Shown here: piece by piece, positions 1 through 9,988 of the stretch
Layout: each line of letters starts with the position of its first letter
Position numbering within the stretch: position 1 is the first letter of the stretch
NCBI GenBank assembly: GCA_034359265.1
Contig: CP136898.1
Span: 52,441,501-52,505,500, forward strand
DNA from: Canna indica
Taxonomy: Eukaryota; Streptophyta; Magnoliopsida; Zingiberales; Cannaceae
Direction: 5' to 3'
Length of the DNA: 64,000 nucleotides
Position numbers and translations under genes: made by a program
The notes under the pieces: generated by a model
What the model saw: the letters and a program-made list of their open reading frames with translations, nothing else
The model's database searches: none
Told to the model about the DNA's origin: nothing

Positions 1-1475
1 TCGATGGGAACAACTATGCCTATTGGAAGATTCGCATGAATGGCTTCCTTCAATCCTTAGGCATGGATGTATGAAGGATGATCCTAGTAGAGTATAAACA
101 ACCCGATAAGGATATGGATAAATGGTTCCAAGAGGAAGTTAGGCTCTTTAATGCAAATGCCAAGGGCGTCAATGCTCTATATTGCGGTCTATCAATTAAT
201 GAATTCAATAAGATCTCTACATGCAAGTCCGCATACGAAGTGTGGAAGGTCCTAGAGACCACCCATGAAGGGACTTCGCAAGTAAAGGAATCCAAAATCA
301 ATTTACTCATGCATGACTATGAAATGTTTAAAATGCTTTCATATGAGTCTATTGATGCCATGCATGCTAGGTTTCAAAATATTACGAATGGCTTAGCTAA
401 CCATGGCAGGGAGATAAGGGAAGATGAGAAGGTAAGGAAGCTCATTCGTTCCCTTCCAAAATCTTGGGAATCCAAGGTGACGGCCATCATGGAAGCCTAG
501 GACTTGAGCACGCTAAAGATTACCGAGCTCATTGGATCTCTCATGACACATGAGACCCACATGAAGCAATACCAAGAAGAAGATGCTTCTAAAGGCAAGG
601 CCATTGCCTTAAAAGCATCACATAGAGCCGAAGAGACATCGTCATCAGAGGAAGAGACGGATGACCTTGAAGAAATGGCGATGCTTGCAAGGAGGTTCAT
701 GAGCTTCATGAAGGGAGGCATGAGAAAAGGAAGAAGTGGCTACACGTGTTACAATTGCAACAAGATGGGGCACCTAAGGAAAGATTGCCCGCTTCTAAAG
801 ATGGCCACTACCTCCAACCCTCATAAGAAAGAAAAGTACAAAAGAAAGAAGACAATGATGGCAACATGGGATGAAAGCGAGGCCTCATCAAGTGAAGAAG
901 AGGGAAGGAGTGAGAAAGCAAACCTTTGCTTGATGACAAAGGATGATGAGGTAAGATTTAATTTTGGTGAAACTTCATTTACTCAAGATGAATTGGAAAT
1001 TGAATTTGAGCAAATGCATGATGAGTTCATATCAATTAGGAGAAAATTTAAAGATCTCACAAAGGATAATAGATCCTTAGAAATTGAAAATGATAGATTA
1101 TTACTCTGTTGCAATGATCTTAGGAAAGAGGTAGGCAATCTTAAGGTTGAAAAGTGCACCCTAGAAAAGGCTAAGAAGGACCTAGAAATAGATAATAAAA
1201 AATTAGAAAAAGAAAACAAGTATCTATGTGATACAATAAAGCATTTAAATGATAGCATGCTAACATTAAAGAAAGAACTTTGCATGCTCAATGAAAAAAT
1301 GACAACTATTCAAAATGTTATGCCAAAAGTTGTTAGTAAAAAGAAATCACCACAATCCCATGCTCACACACACACACAAAGAAAATTTCATGGTAATTGT
1401 TTTTCTTGTGGTATTTTTGGCCATATGGCCAAAGATTGTGCATTAAGGAGGAACCCATATGCAAGATTCACATGA
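1..1475 (+). pseudogene. gag: Sirevirus gag (UBN2-type, two zinc knuckles), broken
   Basis: Gag forms the virus-like particle and binds the element RNA. The frame opens inside the N-terminal domain (DGNNYAYWKIRM) and continues through a UBN2-like region. A first CCHC knuckle (CYNCNKMGHLRKDC, near 750-790) is followed by an acidic/serine-rich patch, a long Lys/Glu-rich heptad stretch that should form a coiled coil (about 960-1310), and a second knuckle (CFSCGIFGHMAKDC, near 1400-1440). In-frame stops at 72-74 (TGA), 498-500 (TAG) and 1473-1475 (TGA) interrupt one otherwise continuous frame, so this is a decayed gag-pol reading frame and not separate genes. The true start lies left of the window. 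Confidence 0.88.
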
Positions 1476-1556
1476 GTTCCAAAAGTGACTAACACCCAAG
1501 GACCCAAGGACCCAAGAAAATTTGGGTACCTAAGAAAGTGTCTTCTCCTTTTGTAG

Positions 1557-1930
1557 GTGAAGAAGCATCCTCAACCAAGTAGGAGTACATGGATCTTGGA
1601 TAGCGGTTGCTCGAATCACATGATGGGAGATATCAACTTGTTTGCAACTCTATCAAGTAAAGATGGCAGAAATGTCACATTTGGAGACAATGCCAAAGGT
1701 AAGATTGTTGGCATTGGTGACATAGGTATTACTCCCTTACCCATGTATCAAAAATGTTTTATTAGTTGATGGTTTAAAACATAATTTGATTAGCATATCT
1801 CAACTATATGATAATGGGTACATAATTATTTTTGAAGCATCTAAATGCATTATTAGAAGTACACCTTCAAATGATATCATATTCATAGGAAATAGCCAAG
1901 CAAATGGACACACCCTATAATTAAATGTCT
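1557..1930 (+). pseudogene. Sirevirus protease region, broken
   Basis: The aspartic protease that matures Gag-Pol is recognised by the copia signature WILDSGCSNHM, with the catalytic DSG triplet near 1596-1604. The frame holds for about 70 codons and is then lost near 1769, within sequence still recognisable as the protease C-terminus and the linker to the integrase. It lies about 80 bases after the gag frame in the same frame, as expected of a single copia polyprotein. Confidence 0.75.
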
Positions 1931-2796
1931 TGCCCAATCCTCATGTTAGATGCTTAGTAGCCATGGAAAATGACTCTTGGTTGTGGCATAGAAGGCTAGG
2001 ACATGCTAGCATGAGTCTCATCCAAGAGATATCTAGAAAAGACTTAGTAAAAGGCTTACCTAAGATAAAGTTTGAAAAAGATAAACTTTGTGATGCATGT
2101 CAACTAGGTAAGCAAGTAAAATATTCATTCTATAGTATTAATCAAGTTAGTACATCTAGAATTCTAGAGCTTGTACACATGGATCTCTTTGGTCCATGTG
2201 ATGTAGCTAGTCTAGGTGGAAAGCTTTATTGCTATGTTTTGGTTGATGATTTTTTGAGATTTACATGGGTTTTCTTTTTGGCAAAGAAAAATGAAACATT
2301 TGAGTTTTTCAAAAAATTAGCAAAAAGGTTTCAAATGAAAAAGAAGTTTCTATTTTGAAAATTAGGAGTGATAATGGAGGGGAGTTTAAAAATATTTTTT
2401 TTTTCCGAGTTTTGTGATGATTTAGGTCTTCAACATACCTTTTCTTCCCCTAGGACCCCTCAACAAAATGAGGTGGTTAAGAGGAAGAATAGAACCCTAC
2501 AAGAAATGGCTAGGACCCAGTTGTGCGAAAATAATTTACCTAAATATTTTTGGGCCGAAGCCATAAATACTTCTTGTTATGTTCTTAATCGTGTTTTATT
2601 AAGACCAAAAATCAAGAAAACACCTTTTGAGCTTTGGAATGGTAAAATCACAAATGTGGGATATTTTCATGTTTTTGGATGTAAATGCTTTATTTTAAAC
2701 ACTAAGAAGAATTTAGGAAAATTTAATTCTAAATCCGATGAAGGAATTTTCCTAGGTTACTCCACTAGTTCTAAGGCTTATAGATCGGGTTTATAA
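1930..2796 (+). pseudogene. Sirevirus integrase, frameshifted, catalytic Glu replaced
   Basis: The integrase joins element cDNA to the host chromosome. The GAG-pre-integrase zinc domain is visible as HRRLGH with a CDAC pair (about 1990-2100), followed by the core with HMDLFG (first Asp). A frameshift near 2356 breaks the frame just before the second Asp (DNGG in the shifted frame). After it comes TPQQNEVVKRKNR; in Ty1/copia integrases this position normally carries the third catalytic acidic residue (VxER), so Lys here would inactivate the enzyme. The C-terminal part, with the LGYS motif region, ends at a second frame break near 2790. Confidence 0.85.
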
Positions 2797-2806
2797 TCGT
2801 AGAACT

Positions 2807-3211
2807 ATGATAGTTGAAGAATCTATGCATGTGACTTTTAATGAAACTAATGATTCTTCAAGAAATGTCAAGATTGTGAATGTAGGTGAGGAGCTTGAGG
2901 ATCTCACACTTCATGATAAGGAAGTAGAGGATGAAGATAATGAGGAGACCCAACATGAAGAACCTCCATCCTCAAGTCAACCTCAAGTCGAAGTTGATGA
3001 AGAAGAAGCTCTACCACCTCTCCCCAAGGGATATCGATTGGTAAGAGATCATCCAATGGACCAAGTCATTGGAGAGCCTTCAACGGGAGTGGTAACACAT
3101 TCTAAACTTAAAAATTTATGTCAATATGTAGCATTTGTTTCTCAAGTAGAGCCTAAAAATGTTAAGGAAGCTATAGAAGATGAGTTTTGGGTATTAGCCA
3201 TGCAAGAATAA
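2807..3211 (+). pseudogene. Sirevirus linker between integrase and reverse transcriptase
   Basis: An open stretch of about 135 codons, rich in Glu, Asp and Ser (for example DEEEALPPLPKG), runs from the integrase C-terminus to the first RT helix (DEFWVLAMQE). In copia polyproteins this interval is a poorly conserved acidic linker with no assigned enzymatic domain. It ends at TAA (3209-3211), where the RT region should continue, so it is part of the broken polyprotein. Confidence 0.7.
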
Positions 3212-4681
3212 CTCAACCAATTTGATAGAAATAATGTATGAGATTTAGTGCCTAGACCTAGTGATCAAACCATAATTGTAACCAAGTGGGTATTTAGGAA
3301 TAAACTAGATGAAGAAGGACTAGTCATTAGAAACAAAGCTAGGCTAGTGGCACAAGGGTACAACCAACAAGAAGGAATAGACTATAATGAAACATATGCT
3401 CCCGTAGCTAGATTAGAAGCAATTAGGATGCTTTTATCATTTGCTAGCTTTAAGGGCTTTAAACTCTTTCAAATGGATGCGAAAAGTGCATTTTTAAATG
3501 GTTTTATAAATGAAGAAGTTTATGTTGAACAACCCCCCGGTTTTGAAAGTTTTGAGTTTCCTAATCATGTTTTCAAACATAAAAAGGCTTTATATGGTTT
3601 AAAACAAGACCCTAGGCCTTGGTATGAAAGACTTTCTATTTTCTTAATTGAATAAGGTTTTGACATAGGAAAAGCGGATGTCTCACTTTTCATTAAGCAC
3701 CATGAAAATGACATATTATTAGTTCAAATATATGTTGATGATATAATTTTTGGTGCCACTAATGAAATGCTTTGTGAGTGATTTGCTAAGTGCATGCAGG
3801 ATGAATTTGAGATGAGTATGATGGGAGAACTCTCCTTCATGCTTGGTCTCCAAATCAAGCAAACCACCAAAGGGATCTTCATCAATCAAGCTAAGTACAC
3901 AGAGGAGCTCATCAAAAGATTTGGAATGAATGAAGACAAGATAGCTTCTACACCTATGAGCTCATCCATCAAGCTTGACAAAGATGAGGAGGGGATTAAA
4001 GTGGACGAAAAATGATATCGAGGTATGATCGGTAGTCTCCTTTATTTAACCGCAAGTAGAACCGATATCATGTTTAGCGTATGTTTATGTGCTAGGTTTC
4101 AATCGTGTCCTAAGATGTCTCATTTAAGCGCGGTAAAACGTATATTGAGATATCTAAAGGGTACAGTTGACTTAGGATTATGGTATCCATGTCATGCATC
4201 ATTTGATTTAATCGGTTTTTCAGACGCTGATTTTGCCAGATGTAAGGTAGATAGGAAAAGCACTAGTGTGTGTTGTCAATTCTTAGGAGCAAGTCTTGTT
4301 TCTTGGTTCTCAAAGAAACAAAATTCGGTTGTGCTTTCAACTACCGATGCGGAATACATCGCCGCGGCTAGTTGTTGTGTGCAAGTCTTTTGGATGAAAC
4401 AAACCCTTTTAGACTATGGACTTAGGTATTCTTGCATATCTATACATTGTGATAATACTAGTGCAATTAATTTAACCAAAAATCCTATCTTACATTCTAG
4501 AACTAAGCATATTGATTTGAGACATCATTTTCTTAGAGATAATGTAGCTAAGGGAAATATATCGGTAGAATTTGTATCCACCGATAAACAACTTGCCGAT
4601 ATATTTACAAAACCCTTAGTTGAAGAAAGTTTCACAACCTTAAGGATGCAACTAGGAATTTGTGCTTTACCTTGTGTTTAA
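3212..4681 (+). pseudogene. Sirevirus reverse transcriptase and RNase H, three in-frame stops
   Basis: The RT copies element RNA into cDNA and the RNase H removes the RNA. RT starts with TKWVFRNKLDEEG and KARLVAQGYNQQEGIDY, continues through QMDAKSAFLNG and ALYGLKQ, and keeps the catalytic YVDDI motif (near 3730-3745). RNase H follows with GFSDADFA, TTDAEYIA, CDNTSAI and a normal C-terminus (TKPL then LRMQLGIC). One frame runs throughout but is cut by TAA (3653-3655), TGA (3779-3781) and TGA (4013-4015). The active-site residues survive, so decay here is by point mutation. Confidence 0.9.
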
Positions 4682-5265
4682 AGAGAATTTTCTTCAAAAC
4701 TTACATGATTTCAAAACTTGCATTCGATAAAAGTGTCATCACACTTATGTATTGCTCTGTAGTGGGGCTTTGCGACCTATTGATGTTTGCCTTCTATAGG
4801 CTTACATTGATGGGAAGGACTATAGTGGTAGATGATACTTGGTTTTTGTGGCTTTCTCGGTTTTTTAGCTTTATGATGAAATCTCATTAATTGTACATTG
4901 ATTCTTACCCTTTTTGATTAATGTCAAAAGGGGGAGAAAAAGAAACGTCACACTTGGTTTTCACGATACATATAGGTAGTGTGAGTTTTATAGTTAAGGA
5001 GAAGAGATATAGTTAGGGGGAGTTAAGAATAACATGCACAATGGTAGGGGGAGCATAAGTTAAGTTATAGATAATTTAATATGCACATTGATAGGGGGAG
5101 CATAGGTTAATTGAATGAATATGCTAAGTGAGAAAGTATGAATGCATAGGCTAAAGTATTTATCTTGCATACCCTAACTCTTGAATGCCTTAACTCAAAA
5201 CTCACAAATGCTTATATTTTCTTAAATTCTAATGTTATGTTTGTCATCATCAAAAAGGGGGAGAT
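4682..5265 (+). promoter_or_regulatory. Sirevirus 3' untranslated region with five polypurine-tract-like motifs
   Basis: A non-coding stretch between RNase H and the 3' LTR. The motif (A/T)AGGGGGAG occurs at 4926-4940, 5015-5022, 5046-5053, 5092-5100 and 5252-5264. The last one lies immediately before the LTR and is the likely plus-strand primer. Repetition of the polypurine tract upstream of the 3' LTR is a reported hallmark of Sireviruses, which supports the lineage call. I see no envelope-like frame here. Confidence 0.8.
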
Positions 5266-5594
5266 TGTTGGCTTAAGGGTCTCTCTTAAGCCTCGATCTT
5301 TATTTTGATGATAACAAACATGTATTTAATCCAAGTATGAAGTTTTGAGTTTAAGTTGAGGTTGTAATACGCATGCCAAATCCGTTCAAACGAGACGACG
5401 ACAAAGATCATCAAAGAAACGGAAGAAGAAATCGTTGAAGAATGGCTCGGGATCGAATCAAGTAGATTTAATGTAATATGTCCCTAGGATAGCTTATCCC
5501 AAACCAAAATTGTAAGGTTATCCAAGATGAAACTTGGTAACGAAACCCTTAGAATTGGCATGTAAAAATACAAGGAATTAATTATCCTCAGCTT

Positions 5595-6005
5595 GGGATC
5601 GTTCGATCGGTCGGTCGACCGATCAATGCATAGAAGGGCGATGCAGCCTATTCGGTCGACCGACTGGTCGATCGGAGATCGCAAAAAATTGGCAGAAGTC
5701 ATTCGGTCGACCAGCCGGTCGATCAAAATTGGCGAAGGCAATAATGCAGGGCTGCGTCGATTGATCGGTTGGTCGACCGATAGAGGCGAAAAACTGGCAG
5801 AAAGATAGCGGTCGACCGACCTAAAGATAGCCTCAATCGCATCTCGCTGCAGCCATTCGGTCGACCAACGAGTTGACCGAATGTCTGAAGAAATGTTGGC
5901 GGTCGACCGACCTCTCTCAGCTGCAAGCAGTCGGACCTAGCGATCAATCCGTCGGTTGACCGACTGATCGATCGGCCTTGCGACCGAACGGCTTGAACGG
6001 TCGAT
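5595..6005 (+). repeat. GGTCGACC palindrome cluster in Sirevirus U3
   Basis: Short palindromes built on CGGTCGACCG and TCGATCGA recur roughly every 40-70 bases, often as pairs such as TTCGGTCGACCGAC followed by GGTCGATC. They end just before the TATA box. The position fits a cis-regulatory repeat cluster in U3; clusters of palindromes are known from Sirevirus LTRs, but the use of this exact core is my observation. Confidence 0.8.
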
Positions 6006-6040
6006 TTTTTATCCGTTGAACGATCGTTCGGCTGAGGGGT

Positions 6041-6048
6041 TATAAATA
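6041..6048 (+). promoter_or_regulatory. TATA box of the Sirevirus 3' LTR
   Basis: TATAAATA follows the palindrome cluster and precedes a C-rich start-site-like region (CCCCTCACC). Copy B shows TATTTATA in reverse at the equivalent place near 14698-14705, again next to its palindrome cluster. Confidence 0.6.
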
Positions 6049-6721
6049 CCCCTCACCAAACTCCATTAAATACTTTTTGCAAATCTTATTGAGCATTAAA
6101 AGTGATCTTTAAAGCCTTCACTCGATCAATCTCTCGCGCGCTCTCTGCTCCCTATCTTGAAATCAACTCCAGGCGGGCGCTGCTTCTCTCTGCTTCAACT
6201 GTGCTGTGCTGCTTTGAGTCTAACATTCTCTGCAAGTTGAAGACAGGAAGGCGGTGGAAAGAAGCTTGGTACAATTCTTGTTTCTCCAACTCTTTCCCTG
6301 TATTTTAAGTTTATTGTACCTTGTTTTCTAGTTTGAATAGCTTGCTAGGTGTGCTAGGAAACACTTAGGGTCAACTTTGTAGAAGTGTGCTTTGCCTAGG
6401 TGAATAGGATTGAGGTGTTCTCCAAGTGAGGGAGAAGGGTGTCCTCAAGTGTATTCAAAGGGAAACATACATTCTATAAAGTAGTGTTTAGAAATCCTTG
6501 GTAAGGAGCCAAGGTAGTGGAGTAGGCGGTTGGCCGAACCACTATAAATATTGTTGTTTGCATTGCTCTTTACTTGCTTTTATTATTGTTATTGAATTGT
6601 GATCATATCAAGCATCAAAGATCATTTGCATTAAGTTGAGACAAAATTAAGTTATAAGGAAATTTAAAAAGGGGATTGACACTATTCAACCCCCCCTTCT
6701 AGTGTCAAGGTCCATCCAACA

Positions 6722-8479
6722 AGATGAAGTCTCTAAAGAAAAGTATTAACCTAGTTCAATTTCATAAATATCATGATATCATAAAATGAGCTAAGTTATC
6801 AAGATTTTCTTACTCATGAGGATTGAAATATTTATCATGCATAATCAATCATGAGCATAGAGAAATCACTTAAGCATAAATATTCAAGTATTATATTTAC
6901 TCATGATTTTAATCATGAGCATAGAGAAATCACTTAACATTTACTCATGATTTTTCAAACTTAAACCTATGGATACCTAACATGAGTAAATCTAAACATG
7001 TTTATGAGGTTTGGACTTAAAAATGAAGTGTTCAAGTCAATCTGTTGACTTGGGTCAAACTTTTCAAGTTCAAGACCTCTAAAGTGATATAGTTATCACA
7101 TTATTCATCTAGACATGAATTTTTAATTTTAAATACCTAGACTCATGTGATATGTGTATCTAAATATGTTTACCAACTATTAACTCAAAATGAGGTCTCT
7201 AATATGAATTTTAACCTAGAGCAAATTTCTTTCAATCAAGATGTCATGATATTGCCTAAGTTATCAAACTTTTACCTACTCATGAAATTTCATATATTCA
7301 TCATGCAACATCAATCATGAGTATAGAGACATCATTAAACATGAAAATTTAAGAATTATACTAAAATTTTTGCAAAACTAAATCATACCTTATTTCTGAA
7401 AATTTTCCCAAACTTTTTCTTTTGCTTTTAGATAGCATAGCTTTCATTAGCATATACAACTTGCTAGTAGACTTCATTAGTAGCATAATGAAATAATATG
7501 CCTACTAGCAAGCTAATATACTAAATAGCAAAGGGTCAATGCAATGTTTCATTTAAAAACCTTAACCTATGCTAGATAGTAGAGATTCATTTTAAATGAG
7601 TATACCATGATATCAAAATGAATCTAAGGAGATCTTAGGATGTGAAGCATTTGAGAAATAAGATCCATAAACATGTTTAACTACTTTGGACTTAAAGGAA
7701 TGTCTCTAATAGTGAATATTAACCTAGAGCAAGTTTTATTCAATGAAATTTGTGTAAGTACTAAAATTCTACCTACTCATGAGAAATCAAGGATTTTACA
7801 TGTAATTACCATCATGAGTAAAGAGACATAAAGCTTGAACATTGAGCTTTAACACTAAGATTTTGAATTTACCAAGGTTATACCTTATTCATGATAATTT
7901 GCCAAACTAATCTTTTTCTTCCTAGTTATTAGCCTTCCTTTTTATCATAACTTGCAAACAATATTCATTAGTAAGAAAGATGATAATATAAATTACTAGC
8001 AAGTTATCAAACTAAGTAGCAAAGAGAGGGATCAATTATCGATATCAAAATCTACTTTGCTAAATAGTTTCAAATTCGTTTCAAAATAAAATCGAGTGAT
8101 ATCAAAACGAATTTTAAGAGATCACAAAAATAATGAATGAAAAATATGATCTCCAACCCTTCCTATTGGTTGAAAACCGAAAAGCCATAATGTGCCTACG
8201 ATTTAGAACCACAAGGTCGCTTAGGCCCATTATAGGCCACCTAGGTCTCCAAAGAGACCGGGAAATCATAAATCAAAATCATTTTTCAAAAGACTCTTAT
8301 CAAGAGCGGGGAAAACAACTCAACTTAAACATGTATCATAACTCCAACTTAAATAAAACAAGCCAAAGTAAGGAGATGATACCAAAATGTTTGATGCCAA
8401 TTTTACCTAAGGCATCTAGGTGAAAGCTTGAAGTTGCACCCATAAAAGGATTCTTCATTCAACTCTTTGGTCAACTTCA
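6722..8479 (-). other. AT-rich non-coding 3' part of gag-only element A
   Basis: No reading frame here resembles pol. The stretch is homologous to 11304-12479 and 33700-35469, all of which follow a gag on the minus strand. It contains degenerate repeats of roughly 450-500 bases, recognised by the phrases AACCTAGAGCAA, CTACTCATGA and ATCATGAGTA followed by GAGACAT (near 6900, 7200-7330 and 7700-7830). Next to the gag, at about 8145-8270, is a less AT-rich block conserved in all three copies. The left end is where the plus-strand Sirevirus begins, so the rest of element A, including its 3' LTR, is presumably left of the window. Confidence 0.7.
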
Positions 8480-9921
8480 ACTCTTCATCAATCTTTCACC
8501 ATTTTGTGGTAGCTCCCCCTACAAGAGAAGATGATACTTTTGGTATCCAAATGGTTTTGGGTCCTTGAGGGTGAGTTGGCCTAGGAATCCAACGTGTCTT
8601 AACTACGGTTGGATTTCTTTTAAAGACACAATCATGGATAGCATGGACAAAAATACCACAACAAAAACAATGTCCATTGAATTTCTTTTTATTTTTGCTA
8701 TGGACATTAGATCTATCATTTGAATGCTTGTCATGTGAAACGTGATGAGTATGAGCATTCTTACAAACCTCATTCATCTTCTTATAATTATGAGGTCTAA
8801 TGGTAGAATGCATGGCATGAGAGGCATGATGAGCATGAGCATTCTTAGATAAAACATTTTTCTTTTGAGGTTTCCTAAATGAGACATTTTGATTTTTAGA
8901 ATTAAAAGAGGAAGTATTAACTTTCCTACTCAAAATCAACATCTCATTTTTCAAATCATCTATGGATTTATGCAATGCATGCAATTGAGATTTTAACTTG
9001 CAATTCTCATTTTCTAAATTGTTATTTTTAAGCTTCAAATCCTTAAGCTCATATTCTACATTATCATGGCATGAATAAAATGACCTAGGTCTTAATTTTT
9101 CATTTTCTAGTTTAGATTCATGCAAATGAGACTTAAGCATCACATTTTTCTTTTTCAATCTTTTTATTTTCGTTATCTTTTCTAACAAGCAAGGCATACA
9201 TTTTTTGACATTCATCAACTAGTTCTTCATATCGCATATTGAATGAACTAGAAGAGCTAGTACTAACATTATTATTATTATGACTAGAAGGAAAAGAGTG
9301 TACCTCATCTTTGGTGCTTATGAGGCAAACTTTTGAAGTAGCTTCATAGTCATTGCTAGAGGGTGCTTCAAATGAGTGAGAGGTGGAGGTGGAAGCACTT
9401 GACCTCTTCCTTGCTTTGTTCTTCATGCTTGGGTAATTTTTCTTCACATGCCCCTTTTCTTTGCAAGCATGACAAATTACTTTTCTTTTTCGGCTCTTGG
9501 TGCTACTTCTTTGACTAGAAGAACTATGGGCATCAAAACCAAGATTAGTAGTAGGTGAGTGACCATTGTCATCACCACATTTATTAAAAGTGCCAATCTC
9601 TTCGGTTTTGGCATAATCATATAAAACATTTAAAGTGACCCATAAGTCATAAGCCGAAGAGCAATGCATGACTTTATCTAGGATGCCATTTGGTAATGTG
9701 CAAAGTATGTAATTCATGACATCTCCATTATACTTAGACATTTTCTTATCCATTTCACTCCAAGCATGCATATGAACCTTAGGTTCAATGAATTCCCAAT
9801 GTAACATGTTAAAGACACCAAAACCTTTAGTCTTCAAATAAGTGTACATCCTATGTTTCCAAAGACCAAAGTTTGAGTCATCGAACCTAGGAGGTGAAGA
9901 CGCTACACTCTCTAGAGCCAT
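8480..9921 (-). pseudogene. gag: Gag of gag-only Sirevirus-like element A
   Basis: Starts with ATG at 9921 (MALESVASSPPRFDDSNFGLW), a DUF4219/UBN2-type N-terminus. The UBN2 region is shortened compared with the autonomous gag at 1-1475: after LNVLYDYAKT it jumps to a Ser-rich part and the first knuckle, CHACKEKGHVKKNY, whose last Cys has become Tyr. A coiled coil follows, then two His-rich repeats (NAHAHHASHAMHS and NAHTHHVSHDKHS), then an intact second knuckle (CFCCGIFVHAIHDC). A frameshift lies between 9133 and 9218. The frame stops just after GPKTIWIPK and VGG, where an autonomous copy would continue into protease; no protease follows. Confidence 0.85.
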
Positions 9922-9974
9922 TTCTAGATCGAGACTAGATGTAGACGAGATGGTGAAATCTCAATCCACGACCC

Positions 9975-9986
9975 GCTCTGATACCA
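9975..9986 (-). other. Primer binding site of element A (initiator tRNA-Met)
   Basis: On the minus strand this reads TGGTATCAGAGC, complementary to the 3' end of plant initiator tRNA-Met. It lies two bases from the LTR end and about 50 bases upstream of the gag ATG, the standard layout for minus-strand priming. Confidence 0.85.
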
Positions 9987-9988
9987 AT

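Larger units (their letters stand above)
1..6721 (+). mobile_element. Ty1/copia retrotransposon, Sirevirus type, 5' truncated by the window
   Basis: Domains run gag, protease, integrase, reverse transcriptase, RNase H, polypurine tracts, 3' LTR, which is the Ty1/copia order. The gag has two CCHC knuckles around a coiled coil, the 3' untranslated part has several purine tracts, and the LTR is about 1.46 kb; these fit the Sirevirus lineage. The 5' LTR and primer site lie left of the window. The coding part has many stops and frameshifts, so the copy is dead. Its 3' flank is the non-coding part of a gag-only element on the minus strand, so this element probably inserted into that one; the target duplication cannot be checked because the 5' end is missing. 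Confidence 0.9.
5266..6721 (+). repeat. Complete 3' LTR of the Sirevirus
   Basis: The LTR starts TGTTGG and ends CCAACA, a perfect 6-bp terminal inverted repeat, and is preceded by a polypurine tract. Length is 1456 bp. A promoter-like TATAAATA lies at 6041 after a G/C-richer U3. U3 (about 5595-6000) carries many copies of the palindrome GGTCGACC and its derivatives. Minus-strand LTRs elsewhere in the window (9989, 13911, 36990, 54494) share its layout, including the conserved block near the LTR 3' end that reads ACTAGAGG in reverse. Confidence 0.9.

Noticed and set aside
5484..5947. Arg/Ser/Asp-rich open frames in the Sirevirus U3
   Set aside because: They are translations of the GGTCGACC palindromes, open in several frames on both strands.
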